From assembly GCA_947561585.1 (NCBI GenBank), contig CANNZV010001437.1, forward strand, positions 90,532-154,531: 64,000 nucleotides of DNA. Direction: 5' to 3'. The notes beneath the pieces were generated by a model, which saw only the letters and a program-made list of their open reading frames with translations, was not told the origin of the DNA and ran no database searches. Shown here one piece after another: positions 34,195 to 47,087 of this stretch; within the stretch, counting starts at the first letter, position 1; every line of letters starts with the position of its first letter. The stretch is from Caprella mutica (Eukaryota; Arthropoda; Malacostraca; Amphipoda; Caprellidae). Both the position numbers and the translations under genes were made by a program.

Positions 34195-37100
34195 TCAGTC
34201 TGACTGCATCTTTAGTAATTTATGAACAATGAATTCCATCACGAAACCAATCATTGAAATTACAATACCTGAAATAAGATACGAAAAGTTAGGAGAATGT
34301 CCTAAATTTTGGACGCTCACACTGCTCATGAATCAATTTAACCTTTAGAAATTTCTGCTGATTGGCCTATCAATCAAGATAACACTCATTTTTTCGAATA
34401 CTGTCAATTTCTGAGTTCAGTGATTTATTCCTATTAGTCATTAGTAATAAAATTATCAATCTTACCTCCAGCATACATCATCAAAATTCCATAGAAACTA
34501 TCCAGTTGCAAAGGTTTCAAAATGTTTCCTTGTTTCTCGGGATTACGACATAGGAGAGATTTCACGATAGATTTGTAAGTTAGGTGTTGGACTATTCCAG
34601 CTTCCAACATTCTGGTCGTACTGTAAAAATCGGAAAAAACATATTAATTCTTGAATAAATATGTCAATATGTCTATATAGATAAATTAAAAATTAATTTT
34701 TTTCGATCGTTCTGACGTCGTTGTCAGAAACGAGCAATATGATCAAAAGTAGATATTTTCGTCTAATTGTCTATTGCTCCACCAATATAGATTGGTGGGG
34801 CCACAAGAAAATAAGATTGGACCATAACTTACGCATCTTTCACTTTTTTGTTGTATCGCATTGACTTTTGCAAACCAATGGACAGTAACTGCGGTAGCAT
34901 GTTAATCTTCCTCATGTTGTACATCTTGCATTCGTTAGTCTGAAATAGTATTATACTGCAAAGTCTAGCAATATCAATTTTTAGTGGCATGATCATGCAT
35001 TTGGAGATATACAGGTAAATCCCTTACATAGGATGATCTTCAACGGACACACATTACAAAGGAAAAATATTGTTCGTTCAGCCAGCCTGGAGCTCGTTAC
35101 AACGACTTCTTTAAATTATATGACTTAACATATATTTAGTCCGTTTGCCAAGTAGACAATCATTTATTATAATCAAAGGTATTACAATTTACAAATATAC
35201 AATCAACACTTTAATGTATTGTATTCAGATTTGAAGTTTTTTAATTTAATTACCCTTTCTCTACAAATTTTCTTTGATAAGAAAAGTTCCATAGAAAATA
35301 AAAAGAGGTGTAACAATTCTATTTTCTAGAATAGTTTCAGTATATATAATACCTATCTTATTATTTTGTACATTCATATAAGTAAGTGATATAAATATTT
35401 TTATAAGATTTTCATTAAAATTTTCATTTAATAATAATCTGAGATTGTTAACCCCATTAACGCTTCTTTGAAATGCTGTAAAAGGAAAACCTGCAAAATT
35501 TAAATCTACAACAGAAGTAAAAGCTGAGTCTGCCTTAGTGTAAAATCTCAAGGCCATCTATAGTGTAACCAGGCCGTACCCTTGCTTCGAAATCATAACA
35601 AAGCGCCACGTGTCCATTAATTTAGATAGGAATAAATAGAAAAAACTGGTTGAAGTCTCCTTGAATTAACTTATTTTTATAGGTATGAGTGGAATCTTTA
35701 TTTTAAATTTTTATAGTGTATTCTTTAGAATCTCTGCTATCGACTGGAATATATCTTTACCGTAAATTTTAATTTTTAACAGTGAAAATTTTGAATTTCC
35801 TAAGTTTTGTTCACTATTTATCTTGTGTTTTACACATGAATAATATGTCTGTGGATTATTAGTAATTTTTCTTACAACAGCTGAGCTATTCCTTACTAAG
35901 TACATGATTCAAACAAAGACTTTGAAATAGGGTCCACTCCAATTGTGACTTGTTAAGTTGTGCTACCATATTTAGGGAGGCCAGACTGCTAGAACTAGTA
36001 AAGTATTTTCCAAGAAATACTCTATTTTGCTTTCTGTTCTCACCAAACTACTTGGAAATAAAGAAGAATACATGCAATTGTCTCTTTCAAATCTATTCCT
36101 TCAAATGAACAGGTATCATAACAAAATCACAACATGAACAGTAGGTAAACCATAATTTCTTTAATGAATAGCTATAGGATGTGCCTTTTAAACAATGTCA
36201 TCAATATTCTCTAATTCTAGGTACCTGCATTGCATTAAAAAAATTACCTTTAAAAATTATTATTTATCTAAAAGAAATATTCCAGTCGATAGCAGAGATT
36301 CTAGAGAATACACTGTAAAAATTGTAGATAAAAATTTCACTCGTAACTATAGAAATAAGTCAATTAAATGAGAATGCAACCAGGTTTTTTTATTTATTCC
36401 TATCTAAATTAATAGGCGCGTCGCGTTTTGTTATGATTTCGGCGACCAGCTGTTCAAACTATGAACGCCAGAATGGCCCGGCCTGATCAACTGTAGATGA
36501 CATAGTGGACACTTTTCAGATACATGTTTGTCCGTTGTAAGAGATTCACCTGTACACCTAACCAGCATATATATCACATACATTAAAATTCTACACAATA
36601 TTTTATCACGGTCATTAAAAAATTTGAGTGATTACCTATTTTCACATGGAACTAAAAATTCTGATGGGAATAAATTCAAACATAATAGGACATGTTCAAT
36701 TACATCGGAACCGGCTCAAACTCAATGGAAATCGTTCAAACACGCATTGCAGAATTCAGATCTAATCACGAACTAGACTAACCTGCTGAAAAACTCTGTG
36801 AATATAGCCATCCAGAAAAATATCGTAGAGTACCAAGCTGTGAGTGCCTGCTATGGTTCTGACCGCAAAGTCTGGTAAGTCAGTATAGATATAGCTTTTT
36901 GCGTAAAGCTTACCTAAAGGCGTATGTGGTTCATATTCCTATAATCAAATTGCATTTATGATTAGTGTGATATATTTATATTTTACTCTAGCCAAGTAAT
37001 TGTTCAATAATAAATTAAAACGTTTCATTTCAACTTACTCTAAGCACAAAATCATAACTAGAACCAGTGACACCGATAGGAATGACATCGCTTTCGACAA

Positions 37101-40100
37101 ATTCATCGATGTTCGTAAATGGATACTGAAGTTTAGGTGCTATTAGTTTGGCCTTCAGGTTGCACTTATAAGTTACTCCAATTATGAGTGAATAAATTAG
37201 CCACACACCCATGAGTATGTAGCCAATTTTCTTGAGATGCATATCCGAAATATCTGAAATAAATTAATTAGAAATTAGTTTCAGAGGCTAAGCAACGTTC
37301 ACAGTAGCTATAAATCTTTTCTTTAGTATTTTTGTGAGTTCACATTTTATGAAGAGTCTGCAATTTCTATGGTCACCAAATGATTCATTATTATGCCCTG
37401 TACACATTTGGCACAAAAAAATTCATGATGCCGAATCAAGCAATAAAAACTGGATGTTATAGTGCCTGGTCGGTAAATTTTTTGTGCCGCAGTTAGTATT
37501 GTCAGCAGGCATTATTTAGTAGGTGTGAAGCCCATGAGTACACACTATAGGCACTAAAAATTGTTTGATGCGGCACATCAGCCACATGGCTGGGCATTAA
37601 AATGTGTACGATGTGTACACTCTAGGCATGAGTAGATATGCGGCCACTTTTAACTTTAAAAAAGGTTTACAAAAAAAATTATTTGTTCAAAAAGTGAAAA
37701 ATAGAGGTAGTTATAAAGAATATTAAATACATAGGTAAGTACCTAATTGAAGAATCCTGCCTTTTTTCCATTAAACTGATTCATCAAAATAATAAAATAA
37801 AATTTCTCTTCATTCGCATTATTTAAATTAATTAATAATTGAATTCAATATTTTTGTGAGGTTTCTTCCCTCTGTTTTTTTATAATGGTGGTAAAACTCG
37901 ATGAGCTGTCAGATTGCTTCTGTAAGTTGCAGCATCAGACACAAAAGAATGCTCGTTCTCAATACTCTCTTAGGCACATAAAATTGCTCAGGTTGACACT
38001 AAATCAGCCAGTTTTTAATGCTTGTTGCGGGATCATGCACTTTTTAGTGCCTAGTGTACGGGCATTAGTCTTTATTTATGTTAATCACTATCAAGTCGCC
38101 GAACAATAACTAATGTTCATAATTTTTTTTAATCTTTTACATCTAGTCATACATTTATGTAAACATACATTACAAATAAGGTAAAAACTTGAGCTAATTC
38201 AAGCCTCATGTGTTCCATCTTAGAATTTATGAAGGAGTAGTCAGTTAGAAGTGCAGCATTCCCTTTACTCAGTATACATAGAGCAATTTTTCGGACCCAT
38301 CCATGTGACTGTTGTGCTAGAATAACTAGATCAAGCACTTTTTAGTACCTAGGATACAGGTATTTCGGTACTTAAATGTTACCGAAAAAGGGTTGCAAAA
38401 AATTTAGTGATAAATTATATTGGAAAATAATATTTTTACGTATTCAAAAAACTTCCCCATATTGGCAAATGGTTTTTTCAATTTGTTTAAAAATACATGT
38501 GTCGTCGGCAACGCTAAACAAAAATGAGCACAGTATTTCCAGATTGATTTGCAGTATGGACGCAGTTTTTAAACGCTGAATTCATCTTGTAAGGTCTCAC
38601 CTTGGTTGAACAGTCCTTGTACGGTGATCAGGAAGCCTTCGGACAGGACGTTCTTGTTCTTTGATTCGCTAATTTGGGGAAACATATTATTGACATGAAA
38701 TAATAAAAAACATTTAAATAGAAATTGATGGAGTAACGTGACAAGATTTAATTGATTTGAAATTTAAATCATTCTATAATGTGTGATCATAGTTATGGAG
38801 AAAAAACATAAAGTAGGGGAAAACCGGGAGCATTCGGACAGAGGGATAGTTCGGACAACTCGTTTAAGCATGTTTAAAATTGTTGGAACTACCGCTTATT
38901 GCAACTGAATGTGTGCAACGTGTTAACCGTCAGCTATTTGAAAGATCCAATTTGGAGATGTACTATTTCGCCCCCGAGAAGTAATTTAGCGTTTTCTTCA
39001 ATATTGATGTAATTTTTCGTGATTCAATTAGTTCGTGTGTGGACTATATGAATAGGAAACAAATTCTCAATCTCAAAGGTATGAATTATATCAATATTTT
39101 ATGTTATGTTTGGTGTGTTAAAAAAATAATACAAATGAAATTAGAAAAATAGTGATGTTTTTAATTTTGAAGTGTCATTTGGGATGAATTGGACACTTCT
39201 GTTTAGGTTGGTTCGGACGGTGTCCGAACCTTCCCTCTGTATCTGATTCAGCCCACCATTACAATTTACTGAAGTAATTCTTATTAAAAAGGACATTCTG
39301 AACTTGAAGTTAATTATTTTATTTGACATAGCATTCGTTTATAAGATTAGTTGCAACTTTTAATATTAGTGTCTTTATTTTACAGTTTGACGATCGTATT
39401 CATGCCATTTCATTATAAAAGGAAAACTGATAGAGGCCGTAATAAAGAATGTATTCAAAAAACTTTTGATGAATTCTAAAAAGGTTTATCTGTCAGAAAA
39501 GCTGCTGAAATTGAAGGTGTAGCAAGATCTACACTTATGGACTATACTTAAAACATTCGATGAAATATTTAAGATGTAATTTACTAATTTTGGTGAATTC
39601 CGAGAAAAAGGAAATCGTTATACCCAAAGTAAAAGGCAATAGTTATACAATTTGCTTTTGATATATAGCTATCAAATATAAGGATAATTTTACAGTGATT
39701 ACCATGGGCTATATCTATATTTTGTTGGAATAAATGTTCAAACATTACAATAATATTATTATGATAAAATTTCAAATACGATGAATTATTACTGTGAATA
39801 ACAAGTCATCACAGTTTATTTCAATTAAATTTGTAGATCCAAATTCAATCCTATCGTTTAATTACCCAAATTTTCAATGTCATCTTCACAGCTTGTCCGA
39901 AGTCTCCCTCTAGGAAGGAGCGTTCGGACACTTGAATCTCTCTTACATTTTGTCTTATAACTTTCGAATTAAGGTTTAAACTGTAAAACAGTCACAATAT
40001 AAATTGAAATAACATGATTTATCTACATACATAAATCTTTAAATAGTAATTTTCGAATTAGTTCACGAATTATTCAGTTTTTAACAAAAACTGTTCGAAT

Positions 40101-43100
40101 GCTCCCGGTTCTCCCCTACTAAAATTCCATGAAAGCAAGGAAACGCCATAAATTCCTAAAAGCCCATAAAGTCATAATTATGTCATAATGCCCTATAATT
40201 ATTTTTTTAAATCATTTGGTAATTCTATAAAGTTTGGTAGTTCAATTGCAAATCTATGTAGAACCTCATAATTCAATCAAAATCGGTATAAGTTAATATA
40301 TTTTCACCAACTTAAATGTAATCAAATATAATTTCTTGACATTTTAATTTTTTACATTCTATATTTTAATGAAACGAAAATATAAATGAAAATAGATCTT
40401 AACATAGATAGCCCAAATATAGTTTTTCTAGTTATTTGTAACTGAATATTAACTCAAGGTATAAAAAAGTTGATTTCAAACCCCAAGTTGTTGTTGAATT
40501 TGAAGCTTTTTCTGAGTTCCTGCCTCATACGTTCGTAAAAAGTACTATATTGAATATTTAAAATGTGTTGTAAAGTGCAGTCATTACCCTATCAGAATAT
40601 TATAGAGATTGATTGATGAAAGAAGAATCTAGATGAAAGAGTGACAGGGAAAAGTAAATCATCTATCCTAAAATGTCTTTTTGTAGGTTCTAGTTTGTAA
40701 AAGAATGGTTTTCGTTATTATAAACATAATTTTGGGAAAAGTCACTGTGCTCAGAAGGTCTATGTTCTCAGAGGCCATTGTAAGACAATCTGAAACATGT
40801 ACACTTTTACAGTTTCATTTGTTCATGAACATCGTTAAAGTCCACTCTCATAGTAAGTAAAGTATCCGGTAATTAATTAGTTTCTTTACCCTTCTTCGAA
40901 CATCCGTCCTATTGACAAAATTAGAAAAGTCGCGAAGATCATCACCAAAGCGGAAGCAAGAATAATTCCCCAAACCTGAAAAAAATTGTAACATCGCACA
41001 TGAATTTAGAGCATTAAGCTATTTCTCCGGCACAATATAATTTTCTGAATCAATTAGTTAAGTAAAGTTTTCCAAATTGAGACAATTGTTCTGTTTTGTA
41101 ATAAATTTTGGATCAAGAATTCATGAATGTATTTCAATCATGATTGGAAATAGTTAGTATGCGATATAGTAGCACACTTTTTTCGTGTATTATATTTATT
41201 ACGAGGTGCACATATGCACTGTTGCATATCACGAACTAATTTCATTTCTCCTTCATATATTTTGAAAGCGCTTTCTTTTTGTATTTGAATAAGTCCACCC
41301 ACCCCGAAAGTGAATGTTTTGATAAAGCCAGTGAAATCAGTTTCGAAGACTGGGTATTTAATCATAGCCGAGTGGGGAGAGATGCTGATGACTGGAGTAA
41401 AGTCAATTCCTGCGAACCTATCCGGAGTCATGGAAAAAGCACTTCCCAAAATGTCATACTCCTGAAAGAATAAATGTAATTTATAATAAATGAATAAATG
41501 AAAAATGTTTCACTAACACGATATAGGCATAAAGTAATTAACAGGTTCAAGATTTCCAACACGGTTAGCTAACACTAGCTACGTACGTTCTGCATAGCGT
41601 TAAAATATAAATATTAGAACTTCATAGAAAATAAATGAATGCTTATCATACTAAATCTATCGTGTTCGTTATAAGCGGCTTGGGTCAGATTATTACCTTG
41701 TCAACCACATGCTTCACTAGACCAAAGAAAGTCCCATTGGGAAGTCTCCCTCCATACAAGTTTGACTTGTCGTACCTCAGTCTGTAACTGTTTCAAAATG
41801 GATTAAATAAATATCTAGTTTATATTTCAATTTATATATTTTCACTTCATATTACCAAAATCCAGCGTATTCGCCAAAGATTTTCATGAACTCGATGAAT
41901 GCCCCCGAAAAAGATTCAGTTTCTGGATGGTAATACATGTAGGGCATGAACTGAAGAGAGAAAATATTTGAAACGGAATTATGTTTCTGTTATTTATTAT
42001 CAACACTGTTCTTATATAAATGTACACGTGAAGCTGCTGCGAAATGAGGATTTTGATTCAGAAAAAAAAATATTGTTTTGGTGAAACGTTCCGATAGAAA
42101 ACATTATGGAGAAGTTTTTTCATTTCGATTATCCATGAACTAAATTTACTATCAAACTGATTCAGTAACCTTATACAGATAAGTAACAAATTTCTGCCAG
42201 CTTTTAAAGGAAATAAGTGAACTGCTTGAAGTATGTGAAACTTATATGTAATCTTTGAATGTATGTAGTCTTTGTGGTCCCCATTTGCATGTAGCACCAA
42301 TTTAACTGCCATCGTGTCTCCAGCTTTTCAATCCCCTTGCGGCAAAACTTGTGTTGTTTTGAAATGGCAGCCTTTGTATTGCTGCTTTCTCGGTACCATA
42401 CCATATCTATAATCAAAATTGAATACTTACCAAATGGGTCTTCAACTAAACACCCAAGCGTTCCAGACATTGGTTTCCACCTTAGGGTGCAGATTTTCAT
42501 TCTGCAATACCCCAAATTATGCTTTATGCTGTTAGGCAGGAAGTCAAGTGGTTAAGCATAAACTGCTACCAATTGATAAACGTTCACTGGAGACTAGACT
42601 CGCAGCAATTTAAACGAATGCAACTGGTGTTTCGTCAGAATGAGCCTATTTGCATTGCAAAAGTGTGATTTCCAACATAACAACACCAGGCCGCATATCG
42701 TGTGAGTGGTAAAGAATACCATTCAGCAACTTGAGTGGGAGACTTTGTGCCATTCACCATATTCACTTGACTTTCTACCATACCATTAACACAGCAAATC
42801 CTTAACCAATGAAGCAAATTTTCACCAAGCACTCATTGACTTCCTGGTGGCTTAAACCCCCGAGTTTTACCGTAAGGCAACTAAACAGCTGCAGATACAT
42901 TGGTAGAAGGTGCTGTATGCCGATGGCAATTACTTCAAGAACTGAATATAAGCTTACAGTTCCTCTGAAGAGTTTTCTTTACATCCATTAAAAACAAACA
43001 GGACATTTTTGGATACCTTAAAAATGAAAAAAATGTACTAGGAGCAAACATCGAAAGAATGTAGGAGGAGTATTAGGAGAATGTAAGAGGAGTATCGGAA

Positions 43101-43611
43101 GAATTTGCATGGTGATTTTGGAGAATTTCGATGGAAAACCGGAAGGTATTTGAGTGTAACTTCTAAGTATCTACATTTCACCGAAGTAGAACGCTCTCTT
43201 CTCTAGAATGACCTGATACAGCATTTTTACATGTACGTGTATTATGTAACTAAAGAGATATTTATGATGGATTTATGGAAGAATAATTAAGCTTCTCCTT
43301 TTTCTATGTCCACCATAACTTTCTCTCTAGGTAAGCTATTCTCACCGCTCCCATTCCAACTTCCAAACATTCTGGATCATTCGGTCCTATCACCAATTCC
43401 CATCTGAAAATGTAGAGATATTTTATAAAATCGATATTCAATACTAATATTTCATTGAACGATAGGGTATCTTCCACGTACTCGAAAAGTGGGTGTTGGC
43501 ATAGGTTATGAACAAGAATATTGTAACGACCATTTTCTGAGTACTGTGAGTGTCAAAGCACTCCTATACTTACGGATCCTTATGTATTGTTTTCATTGAA
43601 GAGTTTGCCAT
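34195..43611 (-). CDS. Divergent ionotropic receptor (IR), gene B
   Basis: Paralogue of gene A with the same exon structure. Exons in gene order: candidate first exon ending at 43574 (ATG at 43609-43611 in frame), 43346-43403, 41856-41950, 41697-41787, 41303-41461, 40890-40975, 38601-38668, 37039-37253, 36783-36938, 34833-34939, 34466-34620, 34195-34268 (TGA at 34195-34197). All 11 downstream exon lengths equal those of gene A, borders are GT-AG, and no internal stop is seen. S1: WELVIGPNDPE, GGRLPNGTFFG and SMTPDRFAGIDFTP, which keeps the Arg. M1: WGIILASALVMIFATFLIL. Pore end: LFNQG. M3 region: YSLIIGVTYKCNL. M4 ends at HKLLKMQSD. Changes between A and B are mostly conservative in the channel and more frequent in exons 8 and 9. 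It is likely expressed as a tuning subunit alongside a co-receptor, by family analogy. The start codon differs from copies 0 and A and is uncertain. Confidence 0.85.
35555..36499. mobile_element. Foldback element in a gene B intron
   Basis: Inverted arms of about 220 bp. The left begins CATCTATAGTGTAACCAGGCCG. The right, inverted, begins CATCTACAGTTGATCAGGCCG, and both continue through AATCATAACAAA, TTAGATAGGAATAAAT and GAATCTCTGCTATCGACTGG. There is no transposase. The small minus-strand frame at 35711-35905 is unrecognised. Confidence 0.72.
37393..38065. mobile_element. MITE in a gene B intron (ATGCCCxGTACAC ends)
   Basis: Left end ATGCCCTGTACAC and right end, inverted, ATGCCCGTACACTAGGCAC. 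Subterminal motifs such as GTGTACGATGTGTACAC and AAAAAGTGCATGATC recur inside. A partial relative lies at about 38336-38372. Non-coding. Confidence 0.55.
38817..40116. mobile_element. pogo-like Tc1/mariner element, decayed
   Basis: Flanked by TA (38815-38816 and 40117-40118). Inverted ends GGGGAAAACCGGGAGCATTC and GGGGAGAACCGGGAGCATTC. 1300 bp long, inside the intron between the pore exon and the M1 exon of gene B. It carries a broken psq-type helix-turn-helix segment. The terminal motif TTCGGAC is also scattered internally. Confidence 0.75.
39402..39549 (+). pseudogene. psq/pogo-type helix-turn-helix remnant
   Basis: From ATG at 39402 the frame reads MPFHYKRKTDRGRNKE, then after a TAA it reads KGLSVRKAAEIEGVARSTLMDY. 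The latter is the GLSxRxAAxxxGVxxSTLxDY pattern of the psq helix-turn-helix domain in pogo/Tigger transposases and CENP-B relatives. A second stop follows. No DDE domain is left. Confidence 0.65.
42490..42940 (+). pseudogene. Decayed mariner transposase in intron 1 of IR gene B
   Basis: Across shifting plus-strand frames the sequence gives LLPIDKRSLETRL, FQHNNTRPHIV (HDNARPHxA), IQQLEWETLCHSPYSLDFLPYH (LxWExLxHPPYSPDLAPSDYH), FHQALIDFLVA, TPEFYRK and HW-KVLYADGNYF. This is the second half of a mariner D,D34D transposase, with stops and frame breaks. No clear inverted ends were identified, although the insert relative to gene A spans roughly 42075-43000. Confidence 0.75.
43030..43160. repeat. 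Degenerate GAATGTAGGAGGAGTATTAGG repeat
   Basis: Several imperfect copies of a unit of about 20 bp (AGAATGTAGGAGGAGTAT). A related GAATG...GGAGCAT tract occurs at 21525-21610 in the corresponding intron of gene A, so it predates the duplication. Confidence 0.45.
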
Positions 43612-43746
43612 TTCTATCAAATAATTGGCTTATTTTCTTTATTTCAAAATTTGCATTTAGAAAATTTCCCTACATTTACAGATTTGTATAATCCAATCTT
43701 TGGATTTTCTGAGTATGAAGCATCTTCAATAGGAAATTAATGAAAG

Positions 43747-43758
43747 GGGGGGGGGGGA
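43747..43758. repeat. Poly-G tract
   Basis: A run of about twelve G upstream of IR gene B. It stands out in this AT-rich region; the homologous place in unit A lacks it. Confidence 0.6.
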
Positions 43759-44175
43759 AGTTAAGAGTATTAGATCGGTTTCATATTTTCAAATGTATAA
43801 GATAAACTACCTATATAAAAATTAACATTTTAGTATTTACTTTTAATTTTAATTGATATCTATGATATCTGCATATATCATGAATAATAATTTGAATCAC
43901 GATTTAAATATTAGTTATTTAGTTTTCTTATAGGATCGAAAATAATACCTAGAAATGATAACTCGGAGCTTAACCTAAATAGTAATACTTGTGTGAAATA
44001 TTGAGAATTCAAAACTATAGTTAGCTATAATATAAATTGTCTTGAAGGATATAAGTTACAGTAAATTACTGCGGATAGCAATTATAAATTACAATTAATT
44101 TTTAAGTATAGAAAAATATACTACACGGAGGGAAAGTTTGATGGGACTTAGAAGATTAAGAGGGACTGTTTCTTT

Positions 44176-45050
44176 AGCCGGATTTCCACTGAGGCAACAT
44201 TTTGGCAACACGCAGCATGCTACATTGCCGCACGGGCAAAATGTATTTCAACCAGTTCAGCATAAGGCAACGTGCATCATGCACAAGTAGCAAGATTTAG
44301 CTTGTTGCCTAGTGTTAAACGGCTTCCCACCACGGGAGGGAAGGAATTTTGTTGCCGGCAACGAAAAGAATTTTTATAGTATTGATAAGAAAATAATTCA
44401 TTAGTTATGCCAAACAATGTCGCATTTTCTTTGTTCAAAAATTTGGATTAGAAAATGGTCAATGACATTCTACAGTATTTGCGAATATAAAGACGTTAGA
44501 GATTATTCATAGTCACAGTATGGTGTATAAATAACACAGAATTACTTTATTTATTTAATAAGATAAATAATTTAATTAAATATTCGTTTTTTATATATTT
44601 ATATCATTATATGGGGAAAGCTCTTATAAATAAAAATATGTGATATTCATATGCGAAGAATTTATATTGTTAATAATATATTTAAATTTTAATATTAAAT
44701 ATCAAACAAAATAAAATGGCCTTGTGCAAATGAAAATCTCTTATTCATCCGATAATATTTCACTAACTTCACATGAGTAATTTTCTGAACCCTCTGTTCC
44801 ATGTTTCATGTTTGGAAATTGGTTTGGAAATTGGTTTCGTTTATGTTGAACTGGTTGAAATGGTCTTGCAGCAAGTAACAGGCAACAGAGCATGAAGCAT
44901 GCTACAAGCAACGAAGGTGTTGACTTGCTGCATGCTTCGTGTCTCTTTGTTGAAAGTCGCATGTTACATTTTTGTTGAATGAAAGTGAAGTCTATGCGAC
45001 TTCACTTTCATTCAACATGTTGCCTGTGTTGCCTCAGTGGAAACCCGGCT
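44176..45050. mobile_element. MITE with AGCCGGRTTTCCACTGAGGCAAC ends
   Basis: Left end AGCCGGATTTCCACTGAGGC and right end, inverted, AGCCGGGTTTCCACTGAGGC. Possible 3-bp TTA-like target duplication, not exact. The interior repeats GGCAACA and GCATGC motifs. The minus-strand frame at 44741-44962 is within it and unrecognised. Confidence 0.6.
44974..45016. repeat. Perfect 18-bp-arm hairpin
   Basis: Arm GTTGAATGAAAGTGAAGT, a 7-nt loop, then its exact inverted complement, near the right end of the 44176-45050 element. Confidence 0.8.
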
Positions 45051-46211
45051 TTAATCTTCTATGGCAACGCCATAACTAGAAGCTTCTGTAAACTGTAACA
45101 CTGTACTTCTCGGTGCCAAATTATAAAGCATGATACTTTCGATACATTTATAAGAAGCAAGGATAGTAACATATATTTGCATATACATATATGTGAATAG
45201 ATAAAATACTGAGGTAATTACCGAACATATTTTTCTTAATGTTTTAAACGAAGAAAATTACTTTCTATGAAAGCTGTACACTATTTTAGTCTCTGAAATG
45301 TTAGTAAAGCACGTAGGCTGTGAAATATCTTAACTACTGATTTTCTAATATATTATTCAATATACGATTGCTTGATATTGAGGCAATGTTGGTAGAATGT
45401 CAAATAGATTTTGATAACAGAGCAAGATTGGAAATTTAATTCTAGGACTCTTTTCGTTCAATCGTGACTCTGCTTGACATCGTGTGATGTACTGAACGAA
45501 CAAACTCCTCTTGGATATATTTATCACTGAATATATTTAATAATTAATGGGTTTCATGAACCTCACATTTAATCACTTGATTAATATGCTCATTAATGCA
45601 TTCTTTTGAATGTCATTTCGTGAAAATATTTGAATCTGTTTTCACCGATGGTTTTATCAAAAGGTTGACACTTTCAATCATTTTTCACCGATAGTTTTAT
45701 TAAAAGGTTGACATGAATGTTGATCTATGGTCATATTTAAATAATAATTAAAATTGACAGTATATTATTTGATTAAGATTAAATATGTAAATATATTATT
45801 CTTGTTGTTTTTAAATCAAATTAAATGCTAGTTACGCGTTGTTTCAGGAAAAATCTAATTTGGCGACTTTCTGTATCTTCAAAATTTATAATGGGAAGAA
45901 GAGTTGATTATTATTTTTGTAAACATCCTATTGTATGTCAAAATTTTCTTAAAATATTGCGTATTTGATCTATTCCTGAAGTAAGTATTACAGGCTAGAA
46001 GCATAGATTTTATTTCAGCAGTATAACCCAACTGTGGTGAAGCCAAATTGTTCGGGGCCCAATTTCCTGGGCCCAGTTATCGATGCACGACACAAATACT
46101 AACCTAAGGAGAGAAATGGAGCGAGTTATACCGCAATGATCATCATATTTAGAAAACTGATGGCCATTTTATGGCAGACTAACGAAAATTTGATCACTAA
46201 AGACTATAAAG

Positions 46212-46957
46212 CAGGGGTGGGCAGAAGCAGCACTCAGGGCTCTTTTGGCACTCAGAGTAGCTCTCGTGCCCACCAGGGAAAAGGTGCTTTATTTTCTTCC
46301 AAAGAAAATTTAGAATTTTTAGCCATGACAGCTTTATAAATTGCTTGTATGATAAAGAAGAGGATGGTAAACTTATTGTAGAACAGTATATTTGTAATGA
46401 CCTTGATACTTTGATAGTCAATTTTATCCGTTAGTAAGGTATTTCTCGTTTATTGTTACATTAGTGCCGGTCTTTAAAAATTTTAGCTCTGTCTCTTTTT
46501 AACTAGATCAGTTATTCTTATATATTTCATACGTTTGTCTAGGACTCTAGGGACACTGTGATAAGAATTTGTGGAATCATTATTAATTCCATCTGTTTAA
46601 TAAGTAATTAGGTATTGTGCTGTGATTTTATGAGTAACTTATTATTACTTATGCAAAATAACTTATTTTTGTTTTTATTGTGAATTATTTTCACATAAAA
46701 AACATAGTCATATATCATTTATTGATTCATTTTAATTTTATATTAACAGGAATTAATCAAAAGCAAATGAAAAATCTACTACCCATATTTATGTTCAACT
46801 TATGTACCATTAATTGTAAGTACCTACCTCAATATAATCTACCACCTCATTTTAATTACTCAGTATCCCCTGCAATTTAAAAAAAGGTAAAGAAAATGGT
46901 AACGGCACTGAGATTCCATGCTTCGGCATTGAAAAACACAATATGTGCCCACCCCTG
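46212..46957. mobile_element. hAT-type non-autonomous element
   Basis: Ends CAGGGGTGGGCA (46212) and, inverted, CAGGGGTGGGCA (ending 46957), typical of hAT elements. The flanking 8-mers CTATAAAG and GTCTATAG agree at only 5 of 8, so the target duplication is decayed or the flank rearranged. No transposase. Confidence 0.65.
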
Positions 46958-47087
46958 GTCTATAGTGAATTAGTGATTGATGCCAGATTCATCACATTCT
47001 AAATTACAATTTAAGGATGTTGAGCTTAACAAATAAACAGAAAATATTACTGAGTACAGTTTATGATTATGAAACAATGTCACTTAA

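Noticed and set aside
35261..35557. 98-codon minus-strand frame MALRFYTKADSAF...
   Set aside because: No domain recognised, next to a foldback element and inside a gene B intron; too weak to call a gene.
42204..42515. 103-codon minus-strand frame in intron 1 of IR gene B
   Set aside because: It is antisense to, or upstream of, the decayed mariner transposase on the plus strand and has no known motif.
46136..46421. Small frames around the hAT-type ends at 46.2 kb
   Set aside because: They cross the element border and have no motif.
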